A DNA stretch of 32,716 bases from an uncultured Caulobacterales bacterium (GTDB taxonomy: Bacteria; Pseudomonadota; Alphaproteobacteria; Caulobacterales; Caulobacteraceae): NCBI GenBank assembly GCA_903851655.1, contig CAINOV010000268.1, positions 1 to 32,716 of the forward strand. The letters are read 5' to 3'. Position numbers and translations under genes: made by a program. The notes below the pieces were generated by a model that worked only from the letters and a program-made list of their open reading frames with translations, was not told the DNA's origin and did no database searches. Numbering within the stretch: the stretch's first letter is position 1; each line of letters begins with the position of its first letter. Of this stretch, positions 15,368-25,644 are shown piece after piece.

Positions 15368-16797
15368 CCCGGCGCCGGCCCCGCCTCGATCCGGGCCCGC
15401 GGCCACCGGACGGTCACCTGAGCGCCCTCCGGCCGCAGATTGCCGAACTCGACCCGGGCGCCGGAGCGTTCCAGCAGGGTCTTGGCGATGAAGAAGCCCA
15501 GTCCCATCCCCTGATGCTGGGTGCGGGAGTTTTCCCCGTGGCTGCGGGTGGTCACATAGGGCTCGCCCAGCCGCGGCAGCACGTCGGGGGCGAAGCCGGG
15601 CCCGTCGTCGCGGACCTCGATCCACAGGGCCTCCTCGTCATAGGCGGCGTGAATGTCCACGGTGGTGCGGGCGAAGTCGGCGGCGTTCTCGACGATGGAC
15701 GACAGGCCGTGGAGGATTTCCGGCATGCGACGGATCTCGAGGGACGGCGTTCCGTCCGCCCTACAGGTGATCCGCACGGCGGCGCTGCGGTAGGGCTCCA
15801 CCACCTCGTCCAGCAGATGCGCCACGGCCAGGCGGGCGTGGTGCGCATCCTCGGCGTCGGGCGAGCGGGATAGGCGCATCAGGATCTCGCGGCAGCGCTG
15901 CGACTGGTCCGACAGCAGCTGCAGGTCGTCCCGCAGGGGCGACGCCGCCTCATGCTCCCGCAGAAGCTCCCGCGTCACCACCTGGATGGTGGCCAACGGC
16001 GTGCCCAGCTCATGGGCGGCGGCGGCGGCCAGTCCGCCCAGGGCCGACAGCCGCTGCTCCCGGGCCAGCACCGCCTGGGTGGTGGCCAGGGCCAGCTCCA
16101 TGCGCGACGCCTCCGCCGAGGCCTGCCAGGCATAGGCGGCGTTGAAGCCGATGCCGGAGATGGCCGCGCCCCACATGCCGAACCGATAGAGCCAGGGGCT
16201 CTGGAAGGTCTGTCCCGGGAACCAGGGCAGGGGCAGGGCGAAGAAGAACAGCAGGGTGACGCAGACCGCCGACAGCACGCCCAGGGCTGCGGCGTTGCGC
16301 GCCGGCAGGGTCGCCGCCGCCACGGTCACCGGCGCCACCAGCATCAGGAAGAAGGGGTTGGACAGTCCGCCGGTCAGGCCGATCAGCACCGACATCTCCA
16401 CCAGGTCGAAGCTCAGCTGGAACACGGCCTCCCACCGGCCGGTCAGCCGCCCGCCGGGCAGCGCCAGCTCCATGGACAGGTTCATCCAGGCGGCGAGGGC
16501 GATCACCACGAGGCAGGGACCCAGGGGCAGGGTGAAATGCAGGCCCAGCGCGATCCACAGCACCGTGGTCAGCTGGGCCAGGATCGACACCCAGCGCAGA
16601 ACGACCAGCGTGCGCAGCCGCAGGCCCCGCCGGGCGTAGGCCCAGTCCCACAAACGGCCTTCGGCGGCGCCGATCGGCAGACCGGTCTCGTCGAGGGGCC
16701 CGAGCTCTTGTAGCAGCGACAATCCCGGCTTAACGGTCTTCGCGCTGCGGGACGGTCCCGGCGACCGGAGGTGGCTGTCGGATCGGGTCATGGACAT
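15364..16797 (-). CDS. RegB/PrrB/ActS-type redox-sensing histidine kinase
   Basis: A 477-residue membrane sensor kinase. About six hydrophobic segments span residues 60-225 and include GGLSNPFF at 143-150, the ubiquinone-interacting loop of RegB. The H-box has His262 in AAAAHELGTPLATI. Cys302 in QSQRCREIL lies 40 residues after the phosphorylated His, the same spacing as the redox-active Cys265 and His225 of Rhodobacter RegB. N, G1 and G2 boxes follow (IVENAAD, DDGPGF, GMGLGFFIA). It should control a RegA-type regulator in response to quinone or redox state. Start is the ATG at 16797, with another at 16791. It is divergent from a SCO gene, the classic regB-senC layout, but regA is not in the window. 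Confidence 0.9.
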   Translation of the reverse strand: MSMTRSDSHLRSPGPSRSAKTVKPGLSLLQELGPLDETGLPIGAAEGRLWDWAYARRGLRLRTLVVLRWVSILAQLTTVLWIALGLHFTLPLGPCLVVIALAAWMNLSMELALPGGRLTGRWEAVFQLSFDLVEMSVLIGLTGGLSNPFFLMLVAPVTVAAATLPARNAAALGVLSAVCVTLLFFFALPLPWFPGQTFQSPWLYRFGMWGAAISGIGFNAAYAWQASAEASRMELALATTQAVLAREQRLSALGGLAAAAAHELGTPLATIQVVTRELLREHEAASPLRDDLQLLSDQSQRCREILMRLSRSPDAEDAHHARLAVAHLLDEVVEPYRSAAVRITCRADGTPSLEIRRMPEILHGLSSIVENAADFARTTVDIHAAYDEEALWIEVRDDGPGFAPDVLPRLGEPYVTTRSHGENSRTQHQGMGLGFFIAKTLLERSGARVEFGNLRPEGAQVTVRWPRARIEAGPAPG

Positions 16798-16823
16798 GAC
16801 TCAGTCTCGCCTGGGAGCCTGTT

Positions 16824-17483
16824 ATGAAACGTTACTCTGGACCCAATGGCGCGGAAACCAAACCGCCGGGTCCGACCCGGATGCCGCTGACCAGTCCTGC
16901 GGTCCTGTTCCTGCTGACCCTCTCGGTGGTGGTCCTCGGCCTGGTGGGCTGGTTGTGGATGAGCCAGCCCGCCCCGAAGTCGTCCTCCGGGGAGGCGGCG
17001 ATCGGCGGGCCGTTCGTGCTGACGGACCAGTCCGGACGCCGGGTGAGCGAGGCGGTGCTCAAGGGCCGCTGGAGCGCGGTGTTCTTCGGCTATGTGTCCT
17101 GTCCCGACATCTGTCCGGCCACGATGCAGACCCTCGGGTCGGCCCAGGCGAAGCTCGGACCGGACGGGGACCGGCTGCAGGCCGTCTTCATCTCCGTGGA
17201 CCCGGCCCGGGACACGCCGGCCCAGCTGAAGGCCTGGCTGGACCAGCCGGGCTTTCCGAAACGGGTGGTGGCGCTGACCGGCTCACCGGCCGAGATCGCC
17301 GCCGTCGCGCGGGCCTACCGGGTCTATTACGCCAAGGAAAACAAGGCGAAAGACTATCAGGTTGCGCACAGCGCGGCCATCTATCTGATGGATCCGAACG
17401 GACAGTTTTCTGTTCCCCTGTCCTACGAGCAGGGACCGCAGAAGCTGGCGGACGACATCCGCAAGGCGATGCGCGGCGGCTAG
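16824..17483 (+). CDS. SCO1/SenC family copper chaperone
   Basis: A 219-residue membrane-anchored thioredoxin-fold protein that delivers copper to, or reduces, the CuA site of cytochrome c oxidase. A single transmembrane segment lies at about 25-47. The copper ligands are Cys93 and Cys97 in CPDIC and His182 in VAHSAAIY. GYVSCPDICPAT and VFISVDPARD are typical family blocks. GGGAG precedes the ATG at 16824. Only 26 bases separate its start from that of the divergent RegB-like kinase, so promoters must overlap the coding ends. The pairing of SenC with RegB is known from Rhodobacter and relatives. Confidence 0.94.
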   Translation: MKRYSGPNGAETKPPGPTRMPLTSPAVLFLLTLSVVVLGLVGWLWMSQPAPKSSSGEAAIGGPFVLTDQSGRRVSEAVLKGRWSAVFFGYVSCPDICPATMQTLGSAQAKLGPDGDRLQAVFISVDPARDTPAQLKAWLDQPGFPKRVVALTGSPAEIAAVARAYRVYYAKENKAKDYQVAHSAAIYLMDPNGQFSVPLSYEQGPQKLADDIRKAMRGG

Positions 17484-17608
17484 ATCACCGAAAAATGTGC
17501 GGCCCTCGCCGATTTTGTCTGGGGAATCCCGTCGACATTACCTATTTCGCAAGTGCAGCATGATACAGACTGGCTGCAGTTGACGAAATGCGGAGGCGAC
17601 AGGTCGCC

Positions 17609-18856
17609 ATGCTCTACGCCCTGAACGAGTTGGGTTATCACGCCGGAACCCCCATGCGGACCCTGGCCCGCGCGGCCCGGGACTTCTGGAGCGCGCCCTA
17701 CAATCCCGCCTCCGACCTTCCGGCCATCCGCAATCTGTCCGCGGCCAACGACCTGTTCGCCACCGTCACCCGTCGTTATGGCAAGCCGGACTGGATGATC
17801 GACCAGACGGTGATCAACGGCCAGCCGGTGCGGGTCAGCACCCACACGGTCTGGTCCACCCCCTGGGTCAATCTGGTGCATTTCAGCCGGGAATCGGCGG
17901 ACCTGCGCAAGGCCGGGCGCCGCACCCTGGATCCCGCCGTGCTGATCGTGGCCCCCCTGTCCGGCCACTACGCCACCCTGCTTCGCGGCACGGTGGAGGC
18001 GTTCCTTCCAGACCACGACGTGTACATCACCGACTGGGTGAACGCCCGGCAGGTCAGCGTGCTGGAGGGCCGCTTCGACTTCCACGACTATGTGGACCAC
18101 ATCCAGGACATGCTGCGCGTGCTGGGGCCGCGTCCCCACGTGGTGGCCGTCTGCCAGCCGGGCCCACCGGTGCTGGCCGCCGCCACCCTGATGGCCGAGG
18201 ACGGGGACCCGTCCCGTCCCGCCAGCATGACCTTCATGGGCTCCCCCATCGACGCCCGGCTGTCGCCGACCGCCCCCAACAAGCTGGCGGAGGAGCGGCC
18301 CTTCGCCTGGTTCAAGTCGAACATGATCTACACGGTGCCGCCGCCCCATCCGGGGGTGGGCCGGCGGGTCTATCCCGGCTTTGTCCAGCTCTACAGCTTC
18401 ATGAGCATGAACGCCCAGCGGCACCAGGACGCGCACAAGTCCTATTTCGAGCACCTGGTCCAGGGCGATGGCGACCAGGCCGCCAAGCACCTGGAATTCT
18501 ATGACGAGTATCTGTCGGTCCTCGACCTGACGGAGGAGTTCTACCTCCAGACCATCGACATCGTGTTCCAGCAGTACCTCCTGCCTCGGGGTCTCCTGAC
18601 CCAGCGCGGCCGCGACGTGCGCCCAGCGGCGGTGAAGGACATCGCCCTGATGACCGTGGAGGGCGAACTGGACGACATTTCCGGCGTCGGCCAGACCCAG
18701 GCGGCCCACGTCCTGTGCAGCGAGATTCCCGACGACAAGCGCCTGCTCTATGTCCAGCCCGGCGTGGGCCATTACGGCGTGTTCAACGGTCGCCGGTTCC
18801 GTGAGGAAATCTATCCCCGGGTCCGGTCGTTCATCGTGGCCAACGAGGCCGCCTGA
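17609..18856 (+). CDS. phaZ: Intracellular polyhydroxyalkanoate depolymerase PhaZ
   Basis: A 415-residue intracellular PHB depolymerase that mobilises stored polyhydroxybutyrate granules. The N-terminus MLYALNELGYH is typical. Cys182 in VCQPGPPVLAA occupies the place of the catalytic Cys183 of Ralstonia PhaZa1 in the lipase-like box. An Asp in DDISG and a His in GVGHYGVFNG complete the triad. I use the ATG at 17609; an ATG at 17588 would add seven residues and bury the GGAGG at 17592-17596. The 125-base gap before it contains TTGTCT (17515), 18 bases, TACCTA (17539), a weak promoter candidate. One base separates its stop from the GNAT gene. Confidence 0.93.
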   Translation: MLYALNELGYHAGTPMRTLARAARDFWSAPYNPASDLPAIRNLSAANDLFATVTRRYGKPDWMIDQTVINGQPVRVSTHTVWSTPWVNLVHFSRESADLRKAGRRTLDPAVLIVAPLSGHYATLLRGTVEAFLPDHDVYITDWVNARQVSVLEGRFDFHDYVDHIQDMLRVLGPRPHVVAVCQPGPPVLAAATLMAEDGDPSRPASMTFMGSPIDARLSPTAPNKLAEERPFAWFKSNMIYTVPPPHPGVGRRVYPGFVQLYSFMSMNAQRHQDAHKSYFEHLVQGDGDQAAKHLEFYDEYLSVLDLTEEFYLQTIDIVFQQYLLPRGLLTQRGRDVRPAAVKDIALMTVEGELDDISGVGQTQAAHVLCSEIPDDKRLLYVQPGVGHYGVFNGRRFREEIYPRVRSFIVANEAA

Positions 18857-18857
18857 C

Positions 18858-19346
18858 ATGGGCCAAGGGCTTGCGGGCGTCGTCATCCGCAGCTTCCAGC
18901 CGTCGGACGCCGACGCGTTCCGCAGCCTCAACGAAGCCTGGATCACCCGGGAATTCGCGCTTGAGGACGAGGATCGCCGAGTGCTGGGTGATCCTCAGGG
19001 CGTGTTCGTGGACACCGGCGGCGACGTGCTGATGGCCCTCCTCGGCGAGCGGCGGGTGGGGTGCGTGGCCCTGTTGTGGCATGACGCGCAGACCCTGGAG
19101 GTCTGCAAGATGACCGTGGCGCCGGAGCATCGCGGGACCGGCCTCGGCCGCGCCCTGCTGGAGGCGGCGATCGCCCGCTGCCGGGCGCTGGGGGCCGCCC
19201 GGGTCTATCTGGAAAGCGGCCGCAAGCTCATCCCGGCGATCCGCCTCTACCGCAGCCTGGGGTTCCGGGAGCTGGCCGACGACGAGGGCCATCCGTCGCC
19301 CTACGCCCGCTGCGACATCCGCATGCTGCTGCCCCTCGCGGACTAG
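18858..19346 (+). CDS. GNAT family N-acetyltransferase
   Basis: A 162-residue single-domain acetyltransferase. The acetyl-CoA loop is VAPEHRGTGLGRALL (motif A), preceded by the beta-4 strand LEVCKMTV, and followed by ARVYLESGRKLIPAIRLYRSLGF. The substrate is unknown. The ATG at 18858 is one base after the phaZ stop, so translation is probably coupled. Frames that extend upstream run inside phaZ and are not credible. The sequence of the last third resembles small GNATs that acetylate amino acids or peptide N-termini, but this is weak. Confidence 0.88.
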   Translation: MGQGLAGVVIRSFQPSDADAFRSLNEAWITREFALEDEDRRVLGDPQGVFVDTGGDVLMALLGERRVGCVALLWHDAQTLEVCKMTVAPEHRGTGLGRALLEAAIARCRALGAARVYLESGRKLIPAIRLYRSLGFRELADDEGHPSPYARCDIRMLLPLAD

Positions 19347-19380
19347 AGCCAGACGGCGAAAACTGCTCTAGGCTGGGGCC

Positions 19381-20136
19381 ATGTCGTTGCGCGCCCTGCT
19401 CACCCCAAAGCCCCGGCTGGACCACGGGGACCAGATCGAGATCGACGGCCTTCCCCTGCGCCTGCGGGTGCATGCGGGCGCCCGTCGGATCAGCCTGCGC
19501 CTGGACAGTCGGGAGCGGATCGTGGTGGCCACGGCCCCCGACCGGGCGCGGCTGTCCGACGCCGTCGCCTTCGCCCGCCAGCGCCAGGCCTGGATCGCCA
19601 CCCAGCTGGCCCGGCTGCCGGAGCCGGTTCGTTTCACCCCCGGCCGAATGATCCAGGTGGAGGGCCAGCCCTGCCGGCTGGAGCGGGCGGCCATGCGCAT
19701 CCGCCCGACCTTCAAGCCCGCGACGGCGGACGAGTGCGCCCGCCTGCTGGCCTATGGGGACGCGGACGCCTTCGCCCGGGCCGTGGTCCGCGGCCTGAAG
19801 GCCCTGGCGGCGGAGCGACTGGCGGCCCGCACGGCCCTTCACGCGGCGGCCCTGGGGCAGCCCCTGCCGCAGATCAGCCTCACCGACGCCAAGTCCCGCT
19901 GGGGATCCTGCAAACAGGCGCACCGGGGGCAGCCGGCGCAGATCCGCTACAGCTGGCGGCTGATCCTGGCGCCGCCTGCGGTGCTGGACTATGTGGCGGC
20001 CCATGAGTGCGCCCATCTGATCGAGGCCAATCACGGGCCGGGATTCTGGACGATCAACGCGCGCCTGCATCCGGCCCTGAAGACGTCCCGCGCCTGGCTG
20101 AAGGCGCACGGGACGTCGCTGCACGCGGCGGGATAG
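19381..20136 (+). CDS. YgjP-type (SprT/M48-like) zinc metallopeptidase
   Basis: A 251-residue protein of the YgjP/DUF45 metallopeptidase family. The zinc motif is HECAH at 208-212 with His218 as third ligand in ANHGPGFW. Upstream is the family signature DAKSRWGSC (169-177). The N-terminal half forms the beta-rich region typical of the family (RRISLRLDSRERIVV). The physiological substrate is unknown. TCTAGG at 19367-19372 lies only about 14 bases before the ATG, and GGGG is very close to it, so the transcript may be nearly leaderless. It converges on DUF3297, with six bases between the stops. Confidence 0.9.
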   Translation: MSLRALLTPKPRLDHGDQIEIDGLPLRLRVHAGARRISLRLDSRERIVVATAPDRARLSDAVAFARQRQAWIATQLARLPEPVRFTPGRMIQVEGQPCRLERAAMRIRPTFKPATADECARLLAYGDADAFARAVVRGLKALAAERLAARTALHAAALGQPLPQISLTDAKSRWGSCKQAHRGQPAQIRYSWRLILAPPAVLDYVAAHECAHLIEANHGPGFWTINARLHPALKTSRAWLKAHGTSLHAAG

Positions 20137-20142
20137 GGCCGT

Positions 20143-20415
20143 CTATTCGGCGGTTTCGGTCTCGGCGTCCGTCTCGGCCTCGGTGAGGAAGTAGGGCGTC
20201 ACCTCGCCGCTCAGCTTCACCGTCAGCGGGTTGCCCTTGCGGTCCACCTGCTTGCCGACGGTCAGGCGCACCCAGCCCTCGGACACGCAGTATTCGTCCA
20301 CATTGGTCTTTTCCTCGCCCTTGAAGCGGATGCCGACCCCACGGGACAGCACGGCCTCGTCATAGTACGGGCTCCTGGGATTGACGCTCAGGCGGTCGGG
20401 CAGCGTGTCGGACAT
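20143..20415 (-). CDS. DUF3297 family protein
   Basis: A 90-residue soluble protein of the DUF3297 family, function unknown. Recognised from SDTLPDRLSVNPRSPYYDEA, GIRFKGEEKTNVDEYC and WVRLTVGKQVDRKGNP, with an acidic Glu/Thr tail. It follows thiC on the same strand after about 79 bases. That gap contains a GGGC/GCCC hairpin and no strong promoter, so read-through from thiC is possible. Confidence 0.88.
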   Translation of the reverse strand: MSDTLPDRLSVNPRSPYYDEAVLSRGVGIRFKGEEKTNVDEYCVSEGWVRLTVGKQVDRKGNPLTVKLSGEVTPYFLTEAETDAETETAE

Positions 20416-20494
20416 GATCGGGCTCTGGATGAAAGGCGAGGGGCGGGCTTAGCGCGTTGCACGCCCAAGGGCAATCGCCCGCCCCCCTTGCGTC

Positions 20495-22357
<1,863 letters not shown>

Positions 22358-22415
22358 TCAGCCGCATCCGTTGGAAACACGAAGGCCCGGCCCGCGCCTG
22401 GCGGTGCGCCTTGCT

Positions 22416-22507
22416 GTTCCCTCCCTCCGCCGGCATGACCCGGATCAGGTTCGCGGGTCGCGGGACTACCCGCCTCTCAGCCGCTCGCGCGCGGCCCCCC
22501 GGAGAAC
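22416..22507 (-). promoter_or_regulatory. TPP (thi-box) riboswitch upstream of thiC
   Basis: Read on the minus strand, the conserved core GCTGAGAGGCGGG and ACCTGATCCGGGTCATGCC, ending in GGAGGGA, matches the thiamine pyrophosphate aptamer. P1 is formed by GTTCTC (22502-22507) and GGGAAC (22416-22421). The 85 bases between aptamer and start codon contain a possible AAGGC/GCCTT stem but no clear U-tract terminator, so control may be at translation or Rho-dependent. Binding of TPP should lower thiC expression. Confidence 0.93.
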
Positions 22508-22516
22508 TTCAACGCA

Positions 22517-22545
22517 ACGGTAGGCCGTTCCCACGGCCCAGGCAA
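22517..22545 (-). promoter_or_regulatory. Promoter candidate for thiC
   Basis: On the minus strand TTGCCT (22540-22545), a 17-base spacer, then TACCGT (22517-22522). The predicted transcription start near 22510 would place the P1 stem of the riboswitch at the very 5' end of the RNA, which supports the assignment. Confidence 0.5.
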
Positions 22546-22619
22546 GGCGCCCTTTCGCCCCAGGCCTTGCGCTGGCGCGGCCGGGGGGCCTTAATCCGGA
22601 GGAGACGGGGGGCGCGGCC

Positions 22620-23504
22620 ATGAATGCGGTCAGGAGCGGGCGGGGGACGCCGATCAACGGGGCGGCGGGCCTCGGCCTTGCGGTCTGTCTGGTGCTGACG
22701 GGATGTTCCCGTCAGGAGGACGGCGGGCAGGGCGAGGCGCAGTCCCCGGCCCAGCATCCGGCCCCGGACCAGGTCCACTGGGCGCCCTATGCCGAGCCGA
22801 CGGAGCACGCCTTCACCGTGGAGCTGCCGGAGGGCTGGCCGGCCCAGGGGGGCCTTCGGCGCCTGACCACCGGCGAGGTCCGGCCCTGGCTGCGGGCCTC
22901 GGCCCCCGACGGATCGGCGGAGATCTTCATCGGCGACCCGGACATCCCCGACTTCACCCCGCCGACGACGACCCTGGCGGACGCCGGTCTCATCGAGGGG
23001 CGGGTCTACATGCCGGGGGAGGGGCGCGCCCTGGTGGTGTCGCCGTTTCACGAGGGCCAGGCCTTCGCCGCCGAGTGGGGACGCGGAAAGCTGGGCGCCC
23101 ATTGCGACCAGGTCACGCCCGCGGGCGGTCAGTCCCTGCCCGACGCGTCCGCCGCCCTGGCCGGAGCGGATGGTCCGCCCCCGGCCCGGACCCTGGTCAA
23201 GGCCGGGGAGACGCGGTTTTCCTGCCAGTATCGGGGCCAGCCGGCCGACGCCTATGTGTTCGCCGCCACGGCGCTCGATTCCCGCGGTCCGTTCGAGGTC
23301 TGGGGCGTTCAGGTCGTGGGCGGGCTGATCGCGCAGTCAGGTCGGCGCGCCATCGCCGTGGGCGCGCTGAGCCACGCCGCGCGAAGCTTCGCGCCGGACG
23401 CAGAATGGCTCAAGCGCCAGCCGGGCTGGAGCGGGGACCGGATCCGCGACACGCCGAAAGCCTATCCCGTGCTGGCCGCCGCCGCGGAGGCAGCGCCGCG
23501 CTGA
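22620..23504 (+). CDS. Hypothetical lipoprotein
   Basis: A 294-residue exported protein of unknown function. The signal peptide ends in VLTGC with the lipidated Cys at residue 29, then a Gln/Pro-rich linker of about 25 residues. The folded part has HAFTVELPEGWPAQGGLRRL, DGSAEIFIGDPDIPDF, and a late ALDSRGPFEVWGVQVV; only two mature cysteines are evident apart from the lipidated one (HCDQV and FSCQY), which might form a disulfide. GGAGGAG lies about 15 bases upstream of the ATG at 22620. It is divergent from thiC and converges on cobS, so it seems to be a single-gene unit. Confidence 0.8.
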   Translation: MNAVRSGRGTPINGAAGLGLAVCLVLTGCSRQEDGGQGEAQSPAQHPAPDQVHWAPYAEPTEHAFTVELPEGWPAQGGLRRLTTGEVRPWLRASAPDGSAEIFIGDPDIPDFTPPTTTLADAGLIEGRVYMPGEGRALVVSPFHEGQAFAAEWGRGKLGAHCDQVTPAGGQSLPDASAALAGADGPPPARTLVKAGETRFSCQYRGQPADAYVFAATALDSRGPFEVWGVQVVGGLIAQSGRRAIAVGALSHAARSFAPDAEWLKRQPGWSGDRIRDTPKAYPVLAAAAEAAPR

Positions 23505-23527
23505 CCCGCGGAATCCGGGGCGGGGCG

Positions 23528-24523
23528 TCAGGCCACCTTCACCCGGGCGGCGCTCTCGGGCAGGTCGGTCCCGAAGGCCCGCTGGTAGAACTCCGCCACG
23601 GTGGGGCGTTCAAGCTCGTCGCACTTGTTCAGGAAGGTCAGGCGGAAGCCCAGGCCCACATCGCCGAAGATCTCCGCGTTCTGCGCCCAGGTGATCACGG
23701 TCCGCGGGCTCATCACCGTGGAAATGTCGCCGTTCATGAAGGCGTTGCGGGTCATGTCCGCCACCCGGACCATGGCGTTCAGGGTGCGGCGTCCCTCCAC
23801 CGAGTCATAGCTGGGGGACTTGGCCAGCACTATCTCGGCCTCCGCGTCATGGGCCAGGTAGTTCAGGGTGGTGACGATGGACCAGCGGTCCATCTGGCCC
23901 TGATTGATCTGCTGGGTGCCGTGATAGAGGCCGGTGGTGTCGCCCAGGCCGATGGTGTTGGTGGTGGCGAACAGGCGGAAGAACGGGTTCGGCCGGATCA
24001 CCCGGTTCTGGTCCAGCAGGGTCAGCTTGCCCTGTACCTCCAGCACCCGCTGGATCACGAACATCACGTCGGGGCGCCCGGCGTCGTATTCGTCGAACAC
24101 CAGGGCGATAGGCCGCTGCAGGGCCCAGGGCAGCATGCCCTCGCGGAACTCGGTGACCTGCTTGCCGTCCTTCAGGACGATGGCGTCCTTGCCGACCAGG
24201 TCGATCCGGCTGACATGGCTGTCCAGATTGACGCGGACCAGGGGCCAGTTCAGGCGCGCCGCCACCTGTTCGATGTGGGTGGACTTGCCGGTGCCGTGAT
24301 AGCCCTGGATCATCACCCGCCGGTCGAAGGCGAAGCCCGCGCAGATCGCCAGCGTCGTCTGCGGATCGAAGCGATAGGACGGGTCGACCTCCGGCACATG
24401 GGAGTCGGGCGTCTTGAACGCCGGCACCATCATGTCGGACTCGACGCCAAACGCCTCGCGCACCGAAACCTTGTGGTCAGGCGCGGCGGAGAGCAACGGA
24501 TCGGTGATAAGTTCGCTGGTCAT
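23528..24523 (-). CDS. cobS: Cobaltochelatase CobS-type AAA+ ATPase
   Basis: A 331-residue AAA+ protein of the CobS family, which works with CobT and CobN to insert cobalt into hydrogenobyrinate diamide in aerobic cobalamin synthesis. Walker A is GYHGTGKS at 74-81, Walker B is ALVFDEYD, and sensor-1 is FATTNTIG. The N-terminal [16 protein letters not shown] is characteristic. I chose the ATG at 24523, with GGAA just upstream. CobT is not adjacent: the next gene is a convergent lipoprotein. It lies downstream of the J-domain gene (75-base gap), as in other alphaproteobacteria with a bolA/J-protein/cobS cluster. Confidence 0.9.
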   Translation of the reverse strand: MTSELITDPLLSAAPDHKVSVREAFGVESDMMVPAFKTPDSHVPEVDPSYRFDPQTTLAICAGFAFDRRVMIQGYHGTGKSTHIEQVAARLNWPLVRVNLDSHVSRIDLVGKDAIVLKDGKQVTEFREGMLPWALQRPIALVFDEYDAGRPDVMFVIQRVLEVQGKLTLLDQNRVIRPNPFFRLFATTNTIGLGDTTGLYHGTQQINQGQMDRWSIVTTLNYLAHDAEAEIVLAKSPSYDSVEGRRTLNAMVRVADMTRNAFMNGDISTVMSPRTVITWAQNAEIFGDVGLGFRLTFLNKCDELERPTVAEFYQRAFGTDLPESAARVKVA

Positions 24524-24598
24524 GACGTTCCGATTAGCGCGGATTGGACGGGTTGGAAACCGGCGCCGCAACGGAAAGACGATCCGCCGCCGCTTCGG

Positions 24599-25261
24599 TC
24601 AGGGGGCGAGGCCGGCGGACTTCAGCGTCTTGTAGGCCTTGAGCACCCGCTGCAGCTTGGCCTCGGTGGACCGGTCGCCGCCATTGGTGTCGGGATGGCA
24701 GCGTTTGACCAGTTCCAGATAGCGGGTCCGGATGGCGGCGGAGTCCGCCGTGTCCTGCAGGTCCAGCTCGGACAGGGCCTTGCGCTCCAGCTTGCCCATG
24801 CGCCGGAACCGGTCCGAGGCTTCGGCCTCCGCCGTCGCCCGGGCCCTGGCGGCGCCGAACACGCCAAACGGGTCGGAGTAGCCCTGCCCGGTTCCCGCCT
24901 TGGCGGAAAAGCTCGCCGCCTCCCGGCTGAAGCGGGACGCCTTGAACTCCCAGGTCGGCCGGTCGCCGGTGAGGCGCGCTTCCTGGGCCTTGCGGATCTC
25001 GCCCTCGCTCATGCCCGCGAAATAGTCCCAGTTGCGGTTGTATTCCCCCGCATGGGGCACGCAGAACCAGTAGTGCTCGTTGGGGATGTCCCGGGACTTG
25101 GGGGCCTTGGCCGCGCCGGCCACGCGGCAGCCGGGCCACTCGCACGGCTTTTCGCCGGGCTTGAGCTTCAGCACATCCTCGGTGATCGCCTCCTCGTCCG
25201 GTTTGGGCGGGCGAACGCGGATGTCGACAAATCGGGGGGTGTATCGGAAAGCGCCACTCAT
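24599..25261 (-). CDS. J-domain (DnaJ-like) protein with C-terminal J domain
   Basis: A 220-residue co-chaperone-like protein. The J domain is at the C-terminus (about 165-217), with HPD at 189-191 in VKRCHPDTNGGD. The N-terminal half is not like DnaJ: Cys40, Cys45, Cys67 and His70 (in PCEWPGC and WFCVPH) could bind a zinc ion, followed by NRNWDYFAGMSE, a family block of these alphaproteobacterial proteins. The HSP70 partner and client are unknown. The start ATG at 25261 is divergent from bolA. Proximity to cobS is a conserved arrangement as far as I recall; a chaperone role for chelatase assembly is only a guess. Confidence 0.88.
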   Translation of the reverse strand: MSGAFRYTPRFVDIRVRPPKPDEEAITEDVLKLKPGEKPCEWPGCRVAGAAKAPKSRDIPNEHYWFCVPHAGEYNRNWDYFAGMSEGEIRKAQEARLTGDRPTWEFKASRFSREAASFSAKAGTGQGYSDPFGVFGAARARATAEAEASDRFRRMGKLERKALSELDLQDTADSAAIRTRYLELVKRCHPDTNGGDRSTEAKLQRVLKAYKTLKSAGLAP

Positions 25262-25298
25262 GCGACCAGTATGCGGTCGAAGTTTTCACATTCAAGAA

Positions 25299-25326
25299 TT
25301 GACGGCGCAGAATTGCGGGTCGAAAC
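25299..25326 (+). promoter_or_regulatory. Promoter candidate for bolA
   Basis: TTGACGGC (25299-25306) followed after 12 bases by GTCGAAAC (25319-25326) fits the Caulobacter -35 consensus well and the -10 partly. It lies 40-67 bases before the bolA start. Confidence 0.35.
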
Positions 25327-25365
25327 CCGCTTTGAGCCGACAACGGCGGAAAAAGGGAGACGGCA

Positions 25366-25644
25366 GTGGGTCAGGTGCGCGACCGGATCATCTCGAAGCT
25401 CACCGCGGCGTTCGCTCCGACGGCGCTGGAGGTGGTGGACGACAGCGATCATCATCAGGGGCATTCCGGCGCCCGGGAGGAGGGCGAAAGCCACTTTACC
25501 GTCACCGTGGTTGCCGAAGCCTTTCGCGGACAGAGCCGGGTGCAGCGGCAGAGGCAGGTGAACACCGCCCTGGCCGAGGAGCTGGCCGGCCCGGTCCACG
25601 CCCTGTCCCTGCGGGTGCTGTCGCCGGACGAAGCCGCCCCCTGA
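25366..25644 (+). CDS. BolA family protein
   Basis: A 92-residue BolA-fold protein; such proteins pair with monothiol glutaredoxins in iron-sulfur or iron-sensing roles. Seen are IISKLTAAFAPTALEVVDDS, a His-rich loop DHHQGHSG, ESHFTVTVVAEAFRG and VQRQRQVNTAL with the HALSL strand. The start is GTG at 25366, 5 bases after GGGAGA (25355-25360). No Cys near the loop is seen, so it is the BolA_H rather than the Cys-containing kind. Divergent from the J-domain gene, it is followed by a perfect 8-bp hairpin. Confidence 0.9.
   Translation: MGQVRDRIISKLTAAFAPTALEVVDDSDHHQGHSGAREEGESHFTVTVVAEAFRGQSRVQRQRQVNTALAEELAGPVHALSLRVLSPDEAAP

Noticed and set aside
22703-25561. A 952-codon rightward frame across the lipoprotein, cobS, J-protein and bolA
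   Set aside because: It overlaps four supported genes and has no recognisable motif.
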